The position numbers were made by a program, and so were the translations under genes. A stretch of 64,000 nucleotides of DNA from Streptomyces sp. SCSIO 75703. Its GTDB lineage: Bacteria > Actinomycetota > Actinomycetes > Streptomycetales > Streptomycetaceae. The notes beneath the pieces are model-generated. The model saw only the letters and a list, made by a program, of their open reading frames with translations, had not been told where the DNA came from and did no database searches. Of the stretch, positions 26,782 through 35,648 are shown piece after piece (within the stretch, counting starts at the first letter, position 1; each line of letters opens with the position of its first letter). The DNA is taken from assembly GCF_036607905.1 (NCBI RefSeq), contig NZ_CP144555.1, forward strand, positions 1,550,001 through 1,614,000, written 5' to 3'.

Positions 26782-28511
26782 GCGTGGTCCTCGGCCGGGG
26801 TGCCCTCGGGGCGGCGTACCAGGAACGGGCCGAGGGCGAGGGCGTCCATCGGCAGCCGGTGGAAGGTGGCGAGGGCGTCGCGAGGGCTGCAGACGACGGG
26901 TTCGTCGCGGCCGTTGAAGGAGGTGTTCAGGACGACCGAGGTGCCGTTGCGCTCGCCGACCTCGCCGATGAGGCGGTGGTAGAGCGGGTCGACGTCGGCG
27001 GAGACGGTCTGCGGCCGGGTGGTGCGGTCGCTGTGGACCACGGCGGGCATGACTGCGGCACCGGCCTCGGTGACCGGGGTGGTGACGATCATGTACGGCA
27101 GCGGTGTGGTGGTGCCGATCAGCGCCTCGGCCACCTCTTCCTGCATGCTCGGGGCGAACGGCCGCCACGCCTCCCGGTCCTTGATACGGACGTTGACCCG
27201 ATCACGGGTCCCCTCGGGGTTCGGCACGGCTACCATGCTGCGGTGGCCGAGGGCGCGGGGGCCGCCCTCGGCCCTGCCCTGGAACCAGCCGGCGACTCCG
27301 CCGGCGGCCAGGACGTCCGCGGTGGCGGCGGCGATGTCGGCGGGCTCGGTGTAGGCGGTGCCGGAGGCGTCCAGGACCCGGCGGATCTCGTCCGGGCTCC
27401 ACTGCGGCCCCCAGGCCACCGAACCCCGCATGGGCCAGATCCGGTCGCCCTCCTGGGCCGCGACCCGGACCGCCGCGCCGAGCGAGACGCCCTGGTCGCC
27501 AGCGAGGGGCTGGACGAAGAGGTCCCGGACCTCGGGCATGCGCATGAGCTTGCCGTTGAGGGTGGCGTTGAAACCGACGCCGCCCGCGATCAGCAGCGTG
27601 GTCTCGCCGCTCTCCCGGAGCAGCGAGCGCACCAGGGCCGTGACCGCCCGCTCCAGCGCCGCCTGCGCGGTGGCCGCGATGTCGCGGTACTCGAACGGGT
27701 CCCGGTCGGTGACCCGGGCGTAGCGGCCCGCACGAGGGTCGAAGCGGCGGACGGAGCGGTTGGGGGCGTCCGGCAGCACCTTCTCGAGGTGTTCCAGCCA
27801 GTACCGGATGGTGGCCGTCTCCTCGTCGGTGCTGCCGTGGGAGCGCAGCCCGGGCGGGACGACACCGACGGTGAAGCCCTCGTCCGTGAAGCGGAGGGCG
27901 CCGCCGAAGGTGAGGTCCTGGGGGGTGCCGTACGACGCCAGGCCCATCATCTTGCCCGCCGCGTCGGATCCGAGACCGGCGTACTCGCAGACCGCCGCGT
28001 AGAAGTAGCCCAGCGACCAGCCGGGCGGGTAGGAGCGCAGGGTTTTGAGGTCGCCGTCGCTGCCGACGGCGAGCGTGGTGCTCACGTCCTCGCCCTGGCC
28101 GTCCAGGACCAGGACGGCGCCACGGTCCCGCCCGGAGAGGTAGTAGGCGCTGGCGGCGTGGGCGACGTGGTGGTCGACGAACGTCAGCCGCGGGTCGCGG
28201 GTGCGCGGGAACAGCGCCTTGGGCAGCAGGTGTTCGAGGGCACCGGCGTCGTCGGCGAACCAGTCCAGGCCCCGGTCGCGAAAGAGTTTGGGCAGCTCCC
28301 AGCCGTGGGCGACGACGTCGATGTCGTCCAGGGTGAGGCCGCCCTCCGCAAGGCAGTGGGCGGCGGCGTTGAGGGGTGCCTCCCCGTAGGCGTGCTTGTT
28401 CCGGGTGAAGCGTTCCTCCTCGGCCAGGGCGATGACTTCGCCGTCCACGACGAGGCAGGCCGCCCCGTCGTGGCTGGCGCCGGGCCAGCCGTTGACTCCG
28501 AGCACACGCAT
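26778..28511 (-). CDS. Carbamoyltransferase (NodU/TobZ family)
   Basis: A 577-residue carbamoyltransferase. The N-terminal ATPase-like fold starts MRVLGVNGWPGASHDGAACL, with metal-binding histidines in DHHVAHAASAYY and the DGQGED loop. The C-terminal YrdC-like part contains GRAEGGPRALGHRS, KDREAWRPFAPS and VVLNTSFNGRDEPVV. The family uses carbamoyl phosphate and ATP to make carbamoyl-adenylate and transfers the carbamoyl group to a sugar hydroxyl. In streptothricins the gulosamine carries a carbamoyl group, so that is the likely product. ATG 28511 is chosen from the family's start. Confidence 0.85.
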   Translation of the reverse strand: MRVLGVNGWPGASHDGAACLVVDGEVIALAEEERFTRNKHAYGEAPLNAAAHCLAEGGLTLDDIDVVAHGWELPKLFRDRGLDWFADDAGALEHLLPKALFPRTRDPRLTFVDHHVAHAASAYYLSGRDRGAVLVLDGQGEDVSTTLAVGSDGDLKTLRSYPPGWSLGYFYAAVCEYAGLGSDAAGKMMGLASYGTPQDLTFGGALRFTDEGFTVGVVPPGLRSHGSTDEETATIRYWLEHLEKVLPDAPNRSVRRFDPRAGRYARVTDRDPFEYRDIAATAQAALERAVTALVRSLLRESGETTLLIAGGVGFNATLNGKLMRMPEVRDLFVQPLAGDQGVSLGAAVRVAAQEGDRIWPMRGSVAWGPQWSPDEIRRVLDASGTAYTEPADIAAATADVLAAGGVAGWFQGRAEGGPRALGHRSMVAVPNPEGTRDRVNVRIKDREAWRPFAPSMQEEVAEALIGTTTPLPYMIVTTPVTEAGAAVMPAVVHSDRTTRPQTVSADVDPLYHRLIGEVGERNGTSVVLNTSFNGRDEPVVCSPRDALATFHRLPMDALALGPFLVRRPEGTPAEDHA

Positions 28512-28580
28512 GGTCAGTCCCCAAGGGTCGGTCGGGATCGTCCGGGTGCACCCCGCGCCCACGAGGCGCGGGTGCACCGG

Positions 28581-29603
28581 TCACGCCGACCGATCTTGTC
28601 GGGCCGCCGGGTTGTACACGACCTTCGAGATTGTGCGGAGATCCGCGGCGAAGATGGCGGACGCCGCCTTGAGCACCTCGTTGGCGTGCCGCAGTTCCTC
28701 CACCTCGCTGCGCAGCCGCCGCAGTTCGGCCCGTTCGTCGCCGGTCAGCTCGTCGCCGCCGCGATCAGGCGCGGTGGCGGTGGCGGGCGCGGTGGGCACG
28801 AGCGTGCCACGGCGTCCCCGGACGTGCTCGGCGTCCTCGGGTCCACGGTGCGCGTCCCGGTCGTGGTCCGGACGGTCCGCGTCCCGGTTGCGGTTCGGGC
28901 GCCCTGCGTTCCGCTCCGGGTCCGGACGGGCTGCACTCCGATCCGGGGCCGGGCGGCCGGCGTTTTGGCCGGGGCCCGGACGGCCCGCGTCCTGGCGCCG
29001 GTCCGGAAGGCCCGTGCGCCCGTCCCGGACCGAACGGCCTGCGTGCCGGTCCTGGCCACGAAGGCCCTGCTCCGGACGGTCCTGGTCCCGACGGGTCTGC
29101 TCCCGACGCGCCTGGTCCCGCCGGTCCACGTATCGCCGGTCCACGTCCCCGTCCACGCCGTACCGGCGCTCCGCGTCTCCGTCGCCGCCCAGTCGGTGCC
29201 GGCTCCGTTCCTGGTCCCGACGGGCCGCCCCCCGGTCGTGGTCGTCCCCGCGGCCCGTGTTCCGGTCCAGGTTCCGGTTCCGGTTCCGGTTCCGGTCCGC
29301 GCCGCCGGGTCGGCCACGCGCCTGCCCGCCGCGTACCTCCAGTGCTTCGCTGACGCTGTGCCAGCGGCGCGACCACGCCTCCAGGTCCCCGCCGCACGCG
29401 GCGACATAGGCGAGCGTCACCTTCAGCGAGGGTTTCTGCAGCCCCCGCGCGGCCTCGGAGAGCGTCGCGACGGAGTAGTGGGCCTGGAGCGCCATGGCGC
29501 GGTACGAGGGTTTTCCGGCCCGCGTCCGCAACGCGCGCAAGTCGTGGGCGAATGCCTCCAACGGGCCTGCAGTAGGGTCCAGTAACCGCTCTGGCCTGGG
29601 CAC
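28581..29603 (-). CDS. HTH protein with Arg/Asp-rich linker and IS3 OrfA-like coiled coil (cluster regulator?)
   Basis: A 340-residue protein in three parts. Residues ~12-85 (AFAHDLRALRTRAGKPSYRA, then ATLSEAARGLQKPSL) are the XRE-like helix-turn-helix found at the N-terminus of many Streptomyces signalling proteins. Residues ~90-270 are low complexity, built from Arg, Asp, Asn, Gly and Pro (for example NRNRNRN, DRRYVDRRDQARREQ). Residues ~275-320 (RAELRRLRSEVEELRHANEV, LKAASAIFAADL) look like the coiled-coil end of an IS3-type OrfA. GTG 29603 follows AGGGGG. It lies between the divergent arms of the cluster, so a regulatory role is plausible but unproven. Confidence 0.6.
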   Translation of the reverse strand: MPRPERLLDPTAGPLEAFAHDLRALRTRAGKPSYRAMALQAHYSVATLSEAARGLQKPSLKVTLAYVAACGGDLEAWSRRWHSVSEALEVRGGQARGRPGGADRNRNRNRNLDRNTGRGDDHDRGAARRDQERSRHRLGGDGDAERRYGVDGDVDRRYVDRRDQARREQTRRDQDRPEQGLRGQDRHAGRSVRDGRTGLPDRRQDAGRPGPGQNAGRPAPDRSAARPDPERNAGRPNRNRDADRPDHDRDAHRGPEDAEHVRGRRGTLVPTAPATATAPDRGGDELTGDERAELRRLRSEVEELRHANEVLKAASAIFAADLRTISKVVYNPAARQDRSA

Positions 29604-30016
29604 ATGTTCCCCCTGGGAATCGGTTGTCTCGACGAAACGCTGACTCCGTCGAGCCGTAGAACCGTGGTCAGCGGTGTCCGGTGTCGACGGCACGATCGGC
29701 CGGAGACCGCCGTACTCCCAGCATGCGTGCCTCCCCGACTGATCTGCGGCTATTGGTACATGTCAGTGACATACCCATCAACCTCTCAGCCTGCAATTCA
29801 GGCCAGCCCGGAGCCGATCGCGGGGCCCGTCCGCACTGTCCGGTCCCTCCAAGACACCCGCCGGCGGGTTCCGCTCACCATTCATCAGCCTCCCGTTGTA
29901 CAGGGGCTACGCACCCTTGCACCCCGTACAAATTCCTCTCGTGTACAACTCCTCAACCTCTGCAAGATCGATGCCAGGCAACACGGCCGAATCCGATGGG
30001 ATGGGGTGGCGGGCCG
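29604..30016. promoter_or_regulatory. Divergent control region of the streptothricin cluster
   Basis: About 410 bp of lower GC between the HTH gene (leftward) and the aminomutase gene (rightward). GTACA occurs at 29898, 29926 and 29943, the last two in CCGTACAAATTC and GTGTACAACTCC. These could be regulator or promoter elements. No canonical -35/-10 pair is clear. Confidence 0.4.
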
Positions 30017-31408
30017 GTGGAGACAGTACGCAGGCAGACGGAGTCAGCAGTCCTGGAAGGCGGTTACGAGTACCGCAGCCGTCCACTCGTGGAGCCGGAC
30101 TGGCGGCGCCTGCCGGGGTGGCGGGACGTCACCGCGGCCCAGTGGGCGGACCCCCAGTGGCAGCGCGCCCACTGCGTGAAGGACGCGAAGGGCCTGCGCG
30201 CGGTCATGGGCGACCTGCTGGACGAGCGCTTCTACACGGACTGGGAACAGGACCGGCTGCACCGCGCCACGATGTCGGTCCTGCTGCCGCCCCAGATGCT
30301 CAACACCATGGCGCCGGAGGCGACCGGCGCGCGTCCGGGCGAGCTCACCAAGGCGTTCTACGACGACCCGGTACGCCGCTACATGCTGCCGGTCTTCTCC
30401 GACCGGCACCCGCGGTGGCCGTCGCACCCGATGGCCGGCCGGGACTCCCTGCACGAGCAGGACATGTGGGTGGTGGAGGGGCTGACCCACCGCTACCCCA
30501 CCAAGGTGCTCGCTGAGCTGCTGTCGACCTGCCCGCAGTACTGCGGGCACTGCACGCGGATGGACCTGGTGGGCAACTCCACGCCCCAGGTAGAGAAGAA
30601 CCGCCTCCGGCTCAAGTCGGCCGACCGGGCCGACCGCATCCTGGAGCACCTGCGCGCCTCCCCCGGCATCCGGGACGTGGTGGTCTCCGGCGGCGACCTG
30701 GCCAACATGCCCTGGCCGCGCCTGGAGCGCTTCCTCGGCGGGCTGCTGGAGATCGAGTCCGTCCGGGACATCCGGCTGGCGAGCAAGGGGCTGGTCGGGC
30801 TGCCGCAGCACTGGCGGTCCGGCCCGGTGCTGGAGGGCGTCGCCCGAATCGCCGGGACGGCCCGGTCCCGGGGGGTGCGCGTCGCGCTGCACACCCACGC
30901 CAACGCCGCTCAGCAGATCACCCCCGCGGTGGCGGAGGCGGCCTGGGCACTGCTGGGTGCGGGCCTGCACGACGTACGCAACCAGGGCGTGCTGATGCGC
31001 GGGGTCAACGACAGCACGCACGACCTGCTCGACCTGTGCTTCGCGCTCGCCGACCACGCGGGGATCACGCCGTACTACTTCTACATGTGCGACATGATCC
31101 CGAACGCCGAGCACTGGCGGGTGCCGCTGCACCGCGCTCAGTTGATACAGCGTCAGATAATGGGCTACCTGCCCGGCTACGCCACGCCCCGCATCGTGTG
31201 CGACGTGCCGCTGGCCGGCAAGCGCTGGGTGGACCAGGCCGACTCCTACGACCGCCAACTGGGCGTGTCGCACTGGAGCAAGAGCTACCTCACCCCACTG
31301 GAAGCGGCGGACCCGGAAGCCCACAGCGGCTCATACCACTACTACGACCCCATCGACACGCTTCCGCTCGCCGGTCAGCGGTGGTGGCGGGACACCCGTC
31401 AGGGATAG
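30017..31408 (+). CDS. L-lysine 2,3-aminomutase (beta-lysine synthesis)
   Basis: A ~463-residue radical SAM, PLP-dependent aminomutase of the KamA family. The cluster-binding motif CPQYCGHC is at about residue 180; SGGDLANMP, LHTHANAAQQITP and NQGVLMRGVND follow; YYFYMCDMIPNAEHWRVPL is typical of the C-terminal PLP part. It converts L-lysine to L-beta-lysine, the side-chain unit of streptothricins. GTG 30017 is used; ATG 29996 is in the same frame and also possible. It starts the rightward operon. Confidence 0.85.
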   Translation: METVRRQTESAVLEGGYEYRSRPLVEPDWRRLPGWRDVTAAQWADPQWQRAHCVKDAKGLRAVMGDLLDERFYTDWEQDRLHRATMSVLLPPQMLNTMAPEATGARPGELTKAFYDDPVRRYMLPVFSDRHPRWPSHPMAGRDSLHEQDMWVVEGLTHRYPTKVLAELLSTCPQYCGHCTRMDLVGNSTPQVEKNRLRLKSADRADRILEHLRASPGIRDVVVSGGDLANMPWPRLERFLGGLLEIESVRDIRLASKGLVGLPQHWRSGPVLEGVARIAGTARSRGVRVALHTHANAAQQITPAVAEAAWALLGAGLHDVRNQGVLMRGVNDSTHDLLDLCFALADHAGITPYYFYMCDMIPNAEHWRVPLHRAQLIQRQIMGYLPGYATPRIVCDVPLAGKRWVDQADSYDRQLGVSHWSKSYLTPLEAADPEAHSGSYHYYDPIDTLPLAGQRWWRDTRQG

Positions 31409-31427
31409 AAGGGACAGTTGCCGAACC

Positions 31428-32588
31428 ATGAGCAGTCTGCATCCGCCGCGTGAGGAGCCCCCGGTGCTGGAGGAGTGGTACCGCCGGCACCTGGGCCCCG
31501 ACCTCCACGACATCAGCTCCAGCGGCGTGTACCCGTACACCTTCGCCGAGATACGGGAGCTGTGTCGCATCCCGGCCGAAGACCTGGACGCCGTCGTCAT
31601 GGACGACAGCGTCTCCCAGGGCGGCGCGGGCATCCGGCAGGCGATCGCCGACCGGTACGCGGGCGGTGACGCCGAGCGGGTGCTGGTCACCCACGGCTCC
31701 AGCGAGGCCATCGCCCTCACCCTGGGCACGCTGCTGCGGGCCGGTGACCGGGTGGTCGTCCAACAAGGCATCTACCACTCGCTGGGCCACTACCCCCGCG
31801 CGGCGGGCTGCGAGGTCGCCGAACTGCCGGCCGCGGCCGTGCGCGACGGCGCGATCGACGAGGACGTGCTCCAGGGCCTGGTGACTCCGGGGACCACGGC
31901 CGTCGTCGTCAACTTCCCGCACAACCCGTCCGGCGTCACGCTCTCGCCGCAGGGCCTGAAGTCGCTGACCGAGCGGACCGCCACCGTCGGCGCGACCCTG
32001 GTGTGGGACGCCGCCACCGCGGAGGTCGCACACCGCTGGGACGTTCTCCCGGACCCCGCCGCCACCTGCGACGACACGATCTCCTACGGCACCTTCTCCA
32101 AGACCTTCGGTCTGCCGGGGCTGCGGGTCGGCTGGGCCGTCGCGCCACCGGAGCTGATCACCGCCGTGTTCCCGCTGCGCGACCGGACCACGCTCTTCCT
32201 GTCCCCGCTGGTCGAGCTGATCGCCGAACGGGCCATGCGCCACGCCGACGTGCTGATCGGCACCCGGGCGGCCGAGGCGCGGCGCAACCTGGCCCACCTC
32301 ACCGGGTGGATGGCCGAGCACGAGGACCTGGTGCGCTGGACGCCGCCGGAGGGCGGGGTGTGCGCGCTGCCCGTGTTCCGCGGGCTGGAGCGGGCCGCAG
32401 GCGGGCCGGCGGCGGTGGAACGCTTCTGCCTGGAGCTGCTCTCCCGCCATCGCACGCTCCTCGTGCCGGGGACGGCCTTCGGCGTGCCGCACGGCGCCCG
32501 GCTCGGGTTCGGCGGCCCGGAGGAGAGCTTCCGAACCGGGCTCGCGGAGCTGTCGGCGTTCCTGCGCGGCGGCGGGGCCGCCCGATGA
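31428..32588 (+). CDS. PLP-dependent cyclase of streptolidine biosynthesis (OrfR/VioD-like)
   Basis: A 386-residue fold type I PLP enzyme of the capreomycidine synthase group. VVNFPHNPSG binds the cofactor region; the Schiff-base Lys is in YGTFSKTFGLPGLRVGW (about residue 227). VioD makes capreomycidine from 3-hydroxyarginine; OrfR in streptothricin producers acts on dihydroxyarginine to give the streptolidine precursor. The gene follows the aminomutase by 19 bp and overlaps the next gene (ATGA). The matching hydroxylase lies two genes downstream, which supports the assignment. Confidence 0.82.
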   Translation: MSSLHPPREEPPVLEEWYRRHLGPDLHDISSSGVYPYTFAEIRELCRIPAEDLDAVVMDDSVSQGGAGIRQAIADRYAGGDAERVLVTHGSSEAIALTLGTLLRAGDRVVVQQGIYHSLGHYPRAAGCEVAELPAAAVRDGAIDEDVLQGLVTPGTTAVVVNFPHNPSGVTLSPQGLKSLTERTATVGATLVWDAATAEVAHRWDVLPDPAATCDDTISYGTFSKTFGLPGLRVGWAVAPPELITAVFPLRDRTTLFLSPLVELIAERAMRHADVLIGTRAAEARRNLAHLTGWMAEHEDLVRWTPPEGGVCALPVFRGLERAAGGPAAVERFCLELLSRHRTLLVPGTAFGVPHGARLGFGGPEESFRTGLAELSAFLRGGGAAR

Positions 32589-34468
32589 GCGCCGTGTCCG
32601 GGCGCGACGTGCTGGACCTGTGGCACCTCCGCGTACGCGAACAGCTGCAGGCGCCAGCGCTGGTGACACCACGTCAGGTGTTTACGTACGGCTCGGTGGA
32701 CCGGTTGACCGACGCCTGGGCCGCTTCCCTGGCCGCGCGCGGCGCGGGCCCCGGGCGGTTGGTCGGCCTCGCCTTCGCCGACCCCGGCCGGACGGTGCTC
32801 GGCATGGTGGCGGCGCTGAAGGCGGGGGCCGGGTTCACCGTCCTGGACGACCGGCTGCCCGTGGCCGCGCGGGACGCGCTGGTACGCCGTACACAGGCCG
32901 CGGTGTGGCTCGGCGACGGCGCCCACGCTCCCGCGACGGCGTACGTACCGCCCACCCCGTCCGACGGCGGTACGGTACGCCCGCCGGCCGAGCCCTCCCC
33001 CGGCGGTACGGCGGACGCGGACGGCGCGGCACTCCCCCGGCCGCCGCGGCCGGCGGGCGGCGGCGATGTCGCCTACGTGCTGTTCACCTCCGGGTCGACC
33101 GGGCAGCCCAAGGGCACGGTCGTCGAGCGGGACGCGCTCGGCCGGTTCGCGGCGGCGGTCGCCGAGCGGCTGGCCCTGGCCGCCGGGGACCGCTGGCTCC
33201 AGGTCTGCTCGCTGGGCTTCGACGTGCTGATCGAGGAGGCCTTTCCGGCGCTCGTCTCCGGCGCGGCCATAGTGTGCCGGGCCAACACCCGGGCCCTGGA
33301 CGCGGAGGAGCTGCACACCATGATGGCCCGCACCGGGACCACCGTGGTGGAACTGTCCACGCAGTACTGGCTGGAGTACGCCCGCTGGCTCGACGCGCGC
33401 GGCCTGACCACTCCGGCGGAGCTGCGTCTGGTGGTGGTCGGCGGCGAGCGGATGGACCCGGCGCCCTACCGGGCCTGGCAGGCCCGCCACCCGGCCCGGC
33501 TGGCCCACGTGTACGGGCTGACCGAGTGCACCGTCAGCTCCACCTTCTACACCGGGCTGCTCCCGGCCGACGCCGAGGAGGTGCCGCTCGGCACGCCGCT
33601 GCGGGACGTGGAGATCAGCGTCCGGCGCGGCGGGCGGCCGGTGCCGCCCGGCGAGTCGGGTGAGATCCACATCGGCGGCCCGCTGCTGGCCCGCGGCTTC
33701 CTCGGCGACGAGGCGGCAACGGCCCGCCGCTTCCTACCCGACCCGCTGTCCGCGGTACCCGGCGCGCGCGTGTACCCGACGGGTGACCTGGGCCGTGTCG
33801 ACGCCGACGGGAACCTGGTGTTCCTGGGCCGGCTGGACGACCAGGTGAAGATCCGCGGCCACCGGCTGGAGCCGGCCCGGGTGGAGCGGGCCCTGTGCGA
33901 CGACCCGGCCGTGGACCAGGCCGTGGTCTTCCCCGACCCGCGGACCGGTACCGCTCTGTGGGCGTTCACGGTGCCGGCCGACCCGCGCCTCGCCCCGCTG
34001 CCCGGCGAAGCCGTCCGGCTGACCGGGGCGGAGCGGGACGCGCTGGTGGCACCGCTCGGGGCGGGATTGCCCGACTGGGCCGTGCCCAGAGTGCTGTACC
34101 GGGTGTCCGTCCTGCCGAAGAACCCGCACGGCAAGATCGACAAGAGGCGGCTGAGCGACTGGGCCACGGCGGCGCCGGCCGGTGCCCCGGAACGGCCGGC
34201 AGACCCCTCGCCCGGCCCGGACTCCGCCGACGAGCCGCTGTCCACCGTCGTGGCTCTCTTCCGCGAGGTCCTGGACTCGCCGGCGCTCGGCCCCGACGAC
34301 GACTTCTTCGAGCATGGCGGGCAGTCCCTGCTCGCCATGCGGGTGCTCGCGCGGCTGCGCGAGTCGTTCCCCGCGGCGGCCGGGCTGCGGGCGAGCGTCC
34401 TGTTCCGGTGCCCGACCCCCCGGCTCCTGGCCGGGGCGCTCCCGGCCGCCGAGCCCAGCCGGGCCTGA
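32585..34468 (+). CDS. NRPS adenylation-thiolation didomain protein
   Basis: A 627-residue protein. Adenylation motifs: LFTSGSTGQPKGTVVERDAL, HVYGLTECTVSS, YPTGDLGR, DQVKIRGHRLEPARVERAL and NPHGKIDKRRL. A carrier domain follows with FFEHGGQSLLAMRVLARL (Ser near residue 580). It carries its own T domain, unlike the two stand-alone A proteins of this cluster. By gene order it is the 13th of 21. Known streptothricin chemistry explains the two stand-alone A proteins and the T-C protein; a role for this A-T protein is not clear to me. Substrate unknown. Confidence 0.78.
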   Translation: MSAVSGRDVLDLWHLRVREQLQAPALVTPRQVFTYGSVDRLTDAWAASLAARGAGPGRLVGLAFADPGRTVLGMVAALKAGAGFTVLDDRLPVAARDALVRRTQAAVWLGDGAHAPATAYVPPTPSDGGTVRPPAEPSPGGTADADGAALPRPPRPAGGGDVAYVLFTSGSTGQPKGTVVERDALGRFAAAVAERLALAAGDRWLQVCSLGFDVLIEEAFPALVSGAAIVCRANTRALDAEELHTMMARTGTTVVELSTQYWLEYARWLDARGLTTPAELRLVVVGGERMDPAPYRAWQARHPARLAHVYGLTECTVSSTFYTGLLPADAEEVPLGTPLRDVEISVRRGGRPVPPGESGEIHIGGPLLARGFLGDEAATARRFLPDPLSAVPGARVYPTGDLGRVDADGNLVFLGRLDDQVKIRGHRLEPARVERALCDDPAVDQAVVFPDPRTGTALWAFTVPADPRLAPLPGEAVRLTGAERDALVAPLGAGLPDWAVPRVLYRVSVLPKNPHGKIDKRRLSDWATAAPAGAPERPADPSPGPDSADEPLSTVVALFREVLDSPALGPDDDFFEHGGQSLLAMRVLARLRESFPAAAGLRASVLFRCPTPRLLAGALPAAEPSRA

Positions 34469-34608
34469 CCCGCCGCGCCGCCTCCACCGCACCGGGCCGC
34501 GCCGCGCCGCACAGACCTTCACGTCACCCCGTACCACCCGAGGGCCCGCACACCCGGCTTCGGCCGACCGCGGGCAGCAACCATCCATATATTCAGCGAA
34601 AGTTGGCC

Positions 34609-35640
34609 ATGTCGAACCTCACCGACCAGTCCACGCCCAGCTACACCCTCACTCCTGACGAGGCCGCCGCCACCGCGGACGTCACCCGCGAACTGGCCGC
34701 CGCCTACCCGTCCTTCGGCGACGCCGGGCTGCTGCGCGACCTGCCCCGGCTCGCCGCCCGACTGCCGCTGGGCGTGCAGCGCTTCCTGCGCGACTTCAAG
34801 CTGGGCGACCGCCACGGGCACGTGGTGATCCGCGGGCACGATGTCGACCAGCAGCGCATCGGACCCACGCCGGAGCACTGGCGCGGCCGCCGGCGCCCCG
34901 GCCCGGAGTTCCCCGAGGAGCTGCTGCTGATGTTGTACGCGGCGCTGCTCGGCGAGCCCTTCGGCTGGGCCACCCAGCAGGACGGCCACCTCGTGCACGA
35001 CATCTTCCCGATCCGCCGGCACGAGAACGACCAGCTCGGCATGGGCAGCAAGGAGCTGCTGACCTGGCACACCGAGGACGCCTTCCACCCCTACCGCAGC
35101 GACTACCTGCTCCTGGGCGCGCTGCGCAACCCCGACCGCGTGCCCACCACGGTCGGCGAACTGGACCTGTCCTCGCTGTCCGACGACGACATCGACATCC
35201 TCTTCCAGCCGCGGTTCCACATCGCCCCGGACGAGTCGCACCTGCCGAAGAACAACACCATCACCTCCGAGGAGGCCGCCCGGTTCGCCACGATCCAGCG
35301 GATGATCGACGAACGGCCGCTCGGCCCGCTGCTGTACGGCTCGCGGCAGGACCCGTACATGCGGCTGGACCCGTACTTCACCTCCGTACCGGAGGACGAC
35401 ACCGACGCCCGCCGCGCCTACGACGCGCTGTACAAGGTGGTGGACGCCGGGATGCGGGAGGTCGTCGCGGACCAGGGCGACGTGCTCGTCATCGACAACC
35501 ACCGGGCCGTGCACGGCCGCCTGCCCTTCCATCCCCGCTACGACGGCACCGACCGCTGGCTGAAGCGGGTGTGCGTCACCGCCGACCTGCGGCGCTCCCG
35601 TCCGATGCGTGCCACGGCCGAGTCCCGGCTGCTGGGCTGA
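34609..35640 (+). CDS. Fe(II)/2-oxoglutarate L-arginine hydroxylase (OrfP/VioC-like)
   Basis: A 343-residue clavaminate synthase-like oxygenase. The iron site is WHTED (HxE, about residue 155) plus the distal His in NHRAVHGR (about residue 304), and the 2-oxoglutarate Arg follows in RYDGTDRWLKRVCV. VioC hydroxylates arginine at C3; OrfP of streptothricin producers hydroxylates twice (C3 and C4) before the PLP cyclase acts. ATG 34609 has only a weak ribosome-binding site (GAAAG) after a 140-bp gap containing an AT-rich CATATATTCAG, which may hold a secondary promoter. Confidence 0.85.
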   Translation: MSNLTDQSTPSYTLTPDEAAATADVTRELAAAYPSFGDAGLLRDLPRLAARLPLGVQRFLRDFKLGDRHGHVVIRGHDVDQQRIGPTPEHWRGRRRPGPEFPEELLLMLYAALLGEPFGWATQQDGHLVHDIFPIRRHENDQLGMGSKELLTWHTEDAFHPYRSDYLLLGALRNPDRVPTTVGELDLSSLSDDDIDILFQPRFHIAPDESHLPKNNTITSEEAARFATIQRMIDERPLGPLLYGSRQDPYMRLDPYFTSVPEDDTDARRAYDALYKVVDAGMREVVADQGDVLVIDNHRAVHGRLPFHPRYDGTDRWLKRVCVTADLRRSRPMRATAESRLLG

Positions 35641-35648
35641 GCGCGCCG

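Noticed and set aside
28800..29310. Short repeated units that might look like a CRISPR array
   Set aside because: The units are irregular, have no constant repeat-spacer spacing and encode the Arg/Asp-rich linker of a protein; no cas genes are near.
26784..29585. A 933-codon open frame on the plus strand
   Set aside because: It runs antisense to the carbamoyltransferase and HTH genes, has Val/Gly/Arg-rich composition and no motif; it is a product of high GC at third positions.
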